DNA from: GCA-2701705 sp964342155
GTDB lineage: Bacteria > Pseudomonadota > Gammaproteobacteria > GCA-002705445 > GCA-002716945
Direction: 5' to 3'
Assembly (NCBI GenBank): GCA_964342155.1
Contig: CAYFEQ010000004.1
Location: 1 to 64,000, forward strand
Length of the DNA stretch: 64,000 nucleotides
The notes beneath the pieces are model-generated. The model did no database searches, was not told the DNA's origin, and was given only the letters and a program-made list of their open reading frames with translations. The position numbers and the translations under genes were made by a program. This document shows, in pieces, positions 61,669 to 64,000 of this stretch. Positions within the stretch are counted from its first letter, which is position 1; each line of letters starts with the position of its first letter.

Positions 61669-62491
61669 TATGAGATTCCAGATTTTATCAATTCATTAAG
61701 TGTTAAAATTCCTAATAATGAATTCTTTTCATCTACAACTAATAATGATGTTATTTCTTTTTCTTCCATCAAATTAAGGGCTTCAGCTGCCATAGTATCT
61801 CTAGTTATAGTAACTGGTCTTTTAGTCATCAGATCAAAAATAAGCATCTTCGATATATNNNNNNNNNNNNNNNNNNNNNNNNNNNNNNNNNNNNNNNNNN
61901 NNNNNNNNNNNNNNNNNNNNNNNNNNNNNNNNNNNNNNNNNNNNNNNNNNNNNNNNNNAAACCTCGGCATTCCAATAAAGTGATTGCAAGTGCATCTGCA
62001 AGACTAAGAGCAGTTAGAACGCTGGATGTAGGTGTCAAATCTAATGGACATGCTTCTTTTTTTACGGCTGAATCTAAAATTACATTGGAAGCTTTGGCTA
62101 GAGTTGACTTTGTTGCACCAGTGATCGAGATTATAGGTATTTTTAAAAGTTTGATTAAAGGTAGAATAAGCATTATTTCATTCGTTTCTCCAGAATTTGA
62201 AAAAAATAATACTACATCATCTTTTGAAACTACGCCCATATCACCATGCAAAGCTTCAGCTGCATGCAAAAACATGGACGGCGTGCCTGTACTTGAAAAA
62301 GTTGCTGCTGTTTTAGCTGCAATATAACTGGATTTACCAATACCAATAGTAATCACTTTCCCCTTGCATTTAAGAATGGTATCGCATGCTTTTTCAAAAT
62401 CTTTATTTATTTTTCTAAGCATGGAATTTAAAGCAGAAATCTCTGATTTAATTACTTTGTGTGCCATGCTTCGTTTGTTAATTTTCTTCAT
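61668..62491 (-). CDS. kdsD: Arabinose-5-phosphate isomerase KdsD, interrupted by assembly gap
   Basis: First step of Kdo synthesis (ribulose-5-P to arabinose-5-P). The N-terminal part (62491 to 61959, about 177 residues) holds the SIS domain: GIGKSSYIAAKTAATFSS, HGDMGVVSKDDVVLFFSNSGETNEI (cut) and LSLADALAITLLECRG. The C-terminal part (61858 to 61668, about 63 residues) holds the end of the CBS pair: DLMTKRPVTITRDTMAA and SLLVVDEKNSLLGILTLNELIKSG. The family has about 325 residues, so about 85-90 are hidden by the gap. The two parts are in different frames across the Ns, which is an artefact of the arbitrary gap length. The start overlaps the antiporter stop by 4 bases. Confidence 0.93.
61859..61958. 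other. Assembly gap of 100 N
   Basis: Exactly 100 Ns inside kdsD. By comparison with KdsD length, about 260 bases are really missing, so 100 is a placeholder. Confidence 0.99.
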
Positions 62492-63450
62492 ATTGTGTAT
62501 AGCCCTGATTGATAAAAACCAAACAAAATTAGTAAAGCTAGACTTATACTCTTAGAGAGATACTTTCCACCCTGCATTACAAAAATATAGGCAGCAATAG
62601 TAGTAATTATTATCATCAATAAGTCTCTCATTAATTCTGCTTTGATAAGTATAGCTGGACTTATCACACCAGCCAACCCCAGTGCAAGCCCTATATTAAA
62701 TATATTTGAACCAACTATATTACCTGCTATGAATTCATAGTGCTTGTTTCGGATGGAAACTATTACTGCAGCCAATTCAGGTAAACTTGTCCCAATTGCC
62801 GTCAATGACAATCCAATAACATAATCTGAAATTCCAATTTGTATAGCTATAGCTTTTGCGCCAATAAGAAGTATGTTAGTGCCAAGAAAAAGGAGGGCTA
62901 AGCCAATGATTAATGTGAGTAAAATTTTTAATGAGGAATATTGTCTTTCATCCACAGAAAATTGTGAAAGATCATTTTCCCTAAAGAAAAATATTGGGAC
63001 AAGAAATAACAAAATTAATATAAATGAATTAATTCTAGTTATATCATTCAGTAGAAAGAAGAATGCTAAAATAGATAGGAGAGATAAGTGCAGAAAAAAT
63101 GCCAATATTTCACTGGTGGAAAAGTAGTTAAAAATTTTAATTTCTGTCTTTAATGCATCATTAAAAACTTGTTGATTCGGGAGAAGTAATATTCCTAGAG
63201 AAAACACTAAACAGATATTAGTGATATTTGATCCTATTGTATTTCCAAATGCTATTATTGATTGTCCATTCAGGCTAGATAAAACAGAGATAAAAATTTC
63301 TGGCGATGATGTACCTAATCCAATTATAAAAAAACTAGACAGGAAACCTGATACTTTATATCGAATAGATAAACCTTCAGTTGAAGTAATTAGAGATTGC
63401 GCCCCAATCCACAAAAAGATTAATCCAAAAAGAAAATATAAGATATCCAT
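62488..63450 (-). CDS. yrbG: Calcium/sodium antiporter, YrbG type (CaCA family)
   Basis: 320 residues with ten membrane helices in two inverted halves. The alpha repeats are GLGTSSPEIFISVLSS with FGNTIGSNITNI and GTSLPELAAVIVSI with GNIVGSNIFNIG. These carry the cation-binding Glu/Asn/Ser residues. It is the first gene of the E. coli-like yrbG-kdsD-kdsC-lptC block. It overlaps kdsD by 4 bases. Confidence 0.95.
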   Translation of the reverse strand: MDILYFLFGLIFLWIGAQSLITSTEGLSIRYKVSGFLSSFFIIGLGTSSPEIFISVLSSLNGQSIIAFGNTIGSNITNICLVFSLGILLLPNQQVFNDALKTEIKIFNYFSTSEILAFFLHLSLLSILAFFFLLNDITRINSFILILLFLVPIFFFRENDLSQFSVDERQYSSLKILLTLIIGLALLFLGTNILLIGAKAIAIQIGISDYVIGLSLTAIGTSLPELAAVIVSIRNKHYEFIAGNIVGSNIFNIGLALGLAGVISPAILIKAELMRDLLMIIITTIAAYIFVMQGGKYLSKSISLALLILFGFYQSGLYTI

Positions 63451-63495
63451 TGATTCCTTAATTTTAAAAAGTTATTACTTTAACTAAACAAAGTA

Positions 63496-64000
63496 TTAAT
63501 AATCTACCCCAAGAACATCAATTTCAAAGTCTTCATCATTTTTTCCATCCGTGACCATACTTTCTCTTTTTTGAAGATAAGATTCGCGAATGAATACATA
63601 GGGGTCCTTGGCAGCAGTGTCAAGTATTTTGGTTGCACGTAGAAGTCTAGCTCTAGCATCAATAATCTCTGCTGCTGTTAGAGTTTGTCTTTCCTCATGA
63701 TGGAGCTCTGTTTGAGTCGGTGCAATAGATTGTTCTGTTTTTACATCTACATATAAACCTGGTGCGTCCCGTAAACTACTTGGGCCCAAGAAAGGTAAAA
63801 CAATATATGGGCCAGCTCCAACTCCCCAATAACCAAGGGTTTGCCCAAAATCTTCTTTATTTCTTTTCAAACCTAAGTTGGTAGCTACATCGAAAATTCC
63901 CAAACATCCAACGGTAGTATTAATTGCAAACCGGGTCAAATCATGCCCTGCTTGACCAAATTTAAGCTGTAAAACATCGTTAACAATAGTATTTATTTCG
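63496..64000 (-). CDS. mlaA: MlaA (VacJ) outer-membrane lipoprotein, 5'-truncated by window edge
   Basis: C-terminal part of MlaA, which removes misplaced phospholipid from the outer leaflet together with the MlaBCDEF system. The frame stays open to the window edge (NTIVNDVLQLKFGQAGHDL precedes LTRFAINTTVG), so the TTG at 63939 is not the real start. Signatures: RFAINTTVGCLGIFDVA, EDFGQTLGYWGVGAGPYIVLPFLGPSSLRD (cut). The C-terminal tail after the hairpin region is about 70 residues and acidic. Genes mlaBCDEF are not seen, although E. coli has them next to yrbG. The lipobox lies outside the window. Confidence 0.95.
   Translation of the reverse strand, partial: EINTIVNDVLQLKFGQAGHDLTRFAINTTVGCLGIFDVATNLGLKRNKEDFGQTLGYWGVGAGPYIVLPFLGPSSLRDAPGLYVDVKTEQSIAPTQTELHHEERQTLTAAEIIDARARLLRATKILDTAAKDPYVFIRESYLQKRESMVTDGKNDEDFEIDVLGVDY

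Noticed and set aside
1..64000. rRNA, tRNA, CRISPR, insertion sequences, integrases, prophage
   Set aside because: No gene-free interval is long enough or shows a cloverleaf, regular repeat array, terminal inverted repeats or transposase-like protein.

Overview
The window is an AT-rich, tightly packed bacterial chromosome segment with a gammaproteobacterial backbone. The block yrbG-type antiporter / kdsD / kdsC / lptC / lptB / rpoN / ptsN / rapZ follows the E. coli order. The pairs yhdP-nit-tldD-pmbA, holA-nadD-rsfS and ampD-ampE are also gammaproteobacterial arrangements. Low GC, very short intergenic spaces (none above 300 bases; the longest, 28035-28250, is about 216), many 1-14 base overlaps and overlapping convergent stops suggest a streamlined marine-type genome, perhaps related to low-GC sulfur-oxidiser or methylotroph lineages. 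No marker here fixes the genus. A run of 100 Ns (61859-61958) shows this is a draft assembly. I saw no rRNA, tRNA, CRISPR array, transposase, integrase or phage gene.

Layout. 1-2822: 5'-truncated katG, converging on an Irr/Fur-type regulator, then a beta-hydroxyacid dehydrogenase. 2863-12817: a plus-strand housekeeping run (holA, proA, nadD, rsfS, yhdP-like, nitrilase-type amidase, tldD, pmbA). 12810-23354: a minus-strand run made of a putative methyltransferase-fold protein, an Na+/alanine symporter, nadC and a ten-gene Mrp/Mbh-type cation-antiporter cluster with three large antiporter-type subunits and a 70-residue accessory membrane protein. 23390-25935: an orphan PhoB-like DNA-binding domain, a PiT-like permease and a porin, with an 11-base periodic element in front of the permease. 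25947-29392: argF-argD, a second porin and a strong terminator. 29392-39953: a PuuD-type membrane domain, an AsnO-like amidotransferase, grxD, a PmtA-like methyltransferase, mpl, msrB, a Lon-N protein, ilvD, rnd, ampD and ampE.

39924-44393 is a minus-strand operon mcl-mtkA-mtkB-tatD-queH. The first three genes look like malyl-CoA lyase and malate-CoA ligase of the serine cycle, not ordinary succinyl-CoA synthetase. It is divergent from a YadG/YadH ABC exporter whose promoter carries a Fur-box-like site. A cobalamin riboswitch then precedes btuB and a putative S-component-like membrane protein. 48722-53024 is a nrdA - small ORF - nrdB operon whose promoter has two NrdR-box-like palindromes, one exactly filling the -35/-10 spacer. 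53096-64000 holds mgtE, a nitrogen-PTS-like phosphorelay (ptsI, ptsH, EIIA-Man, rapZ, ptsN), rpoN and the LPS transport/Kdo genes. There, lptA is missing as a separate gene and its C-terminal end seems fused to lptC. The window ends in a 5'-truncated mlaA.

The most useful leads are the LptC-LptA hybrid, the hidden nrd small ORF, the NrdR and Fur operator architectures, the malyl-CoA module, and the orphan PhoB-domain / PiT-like / porin group.
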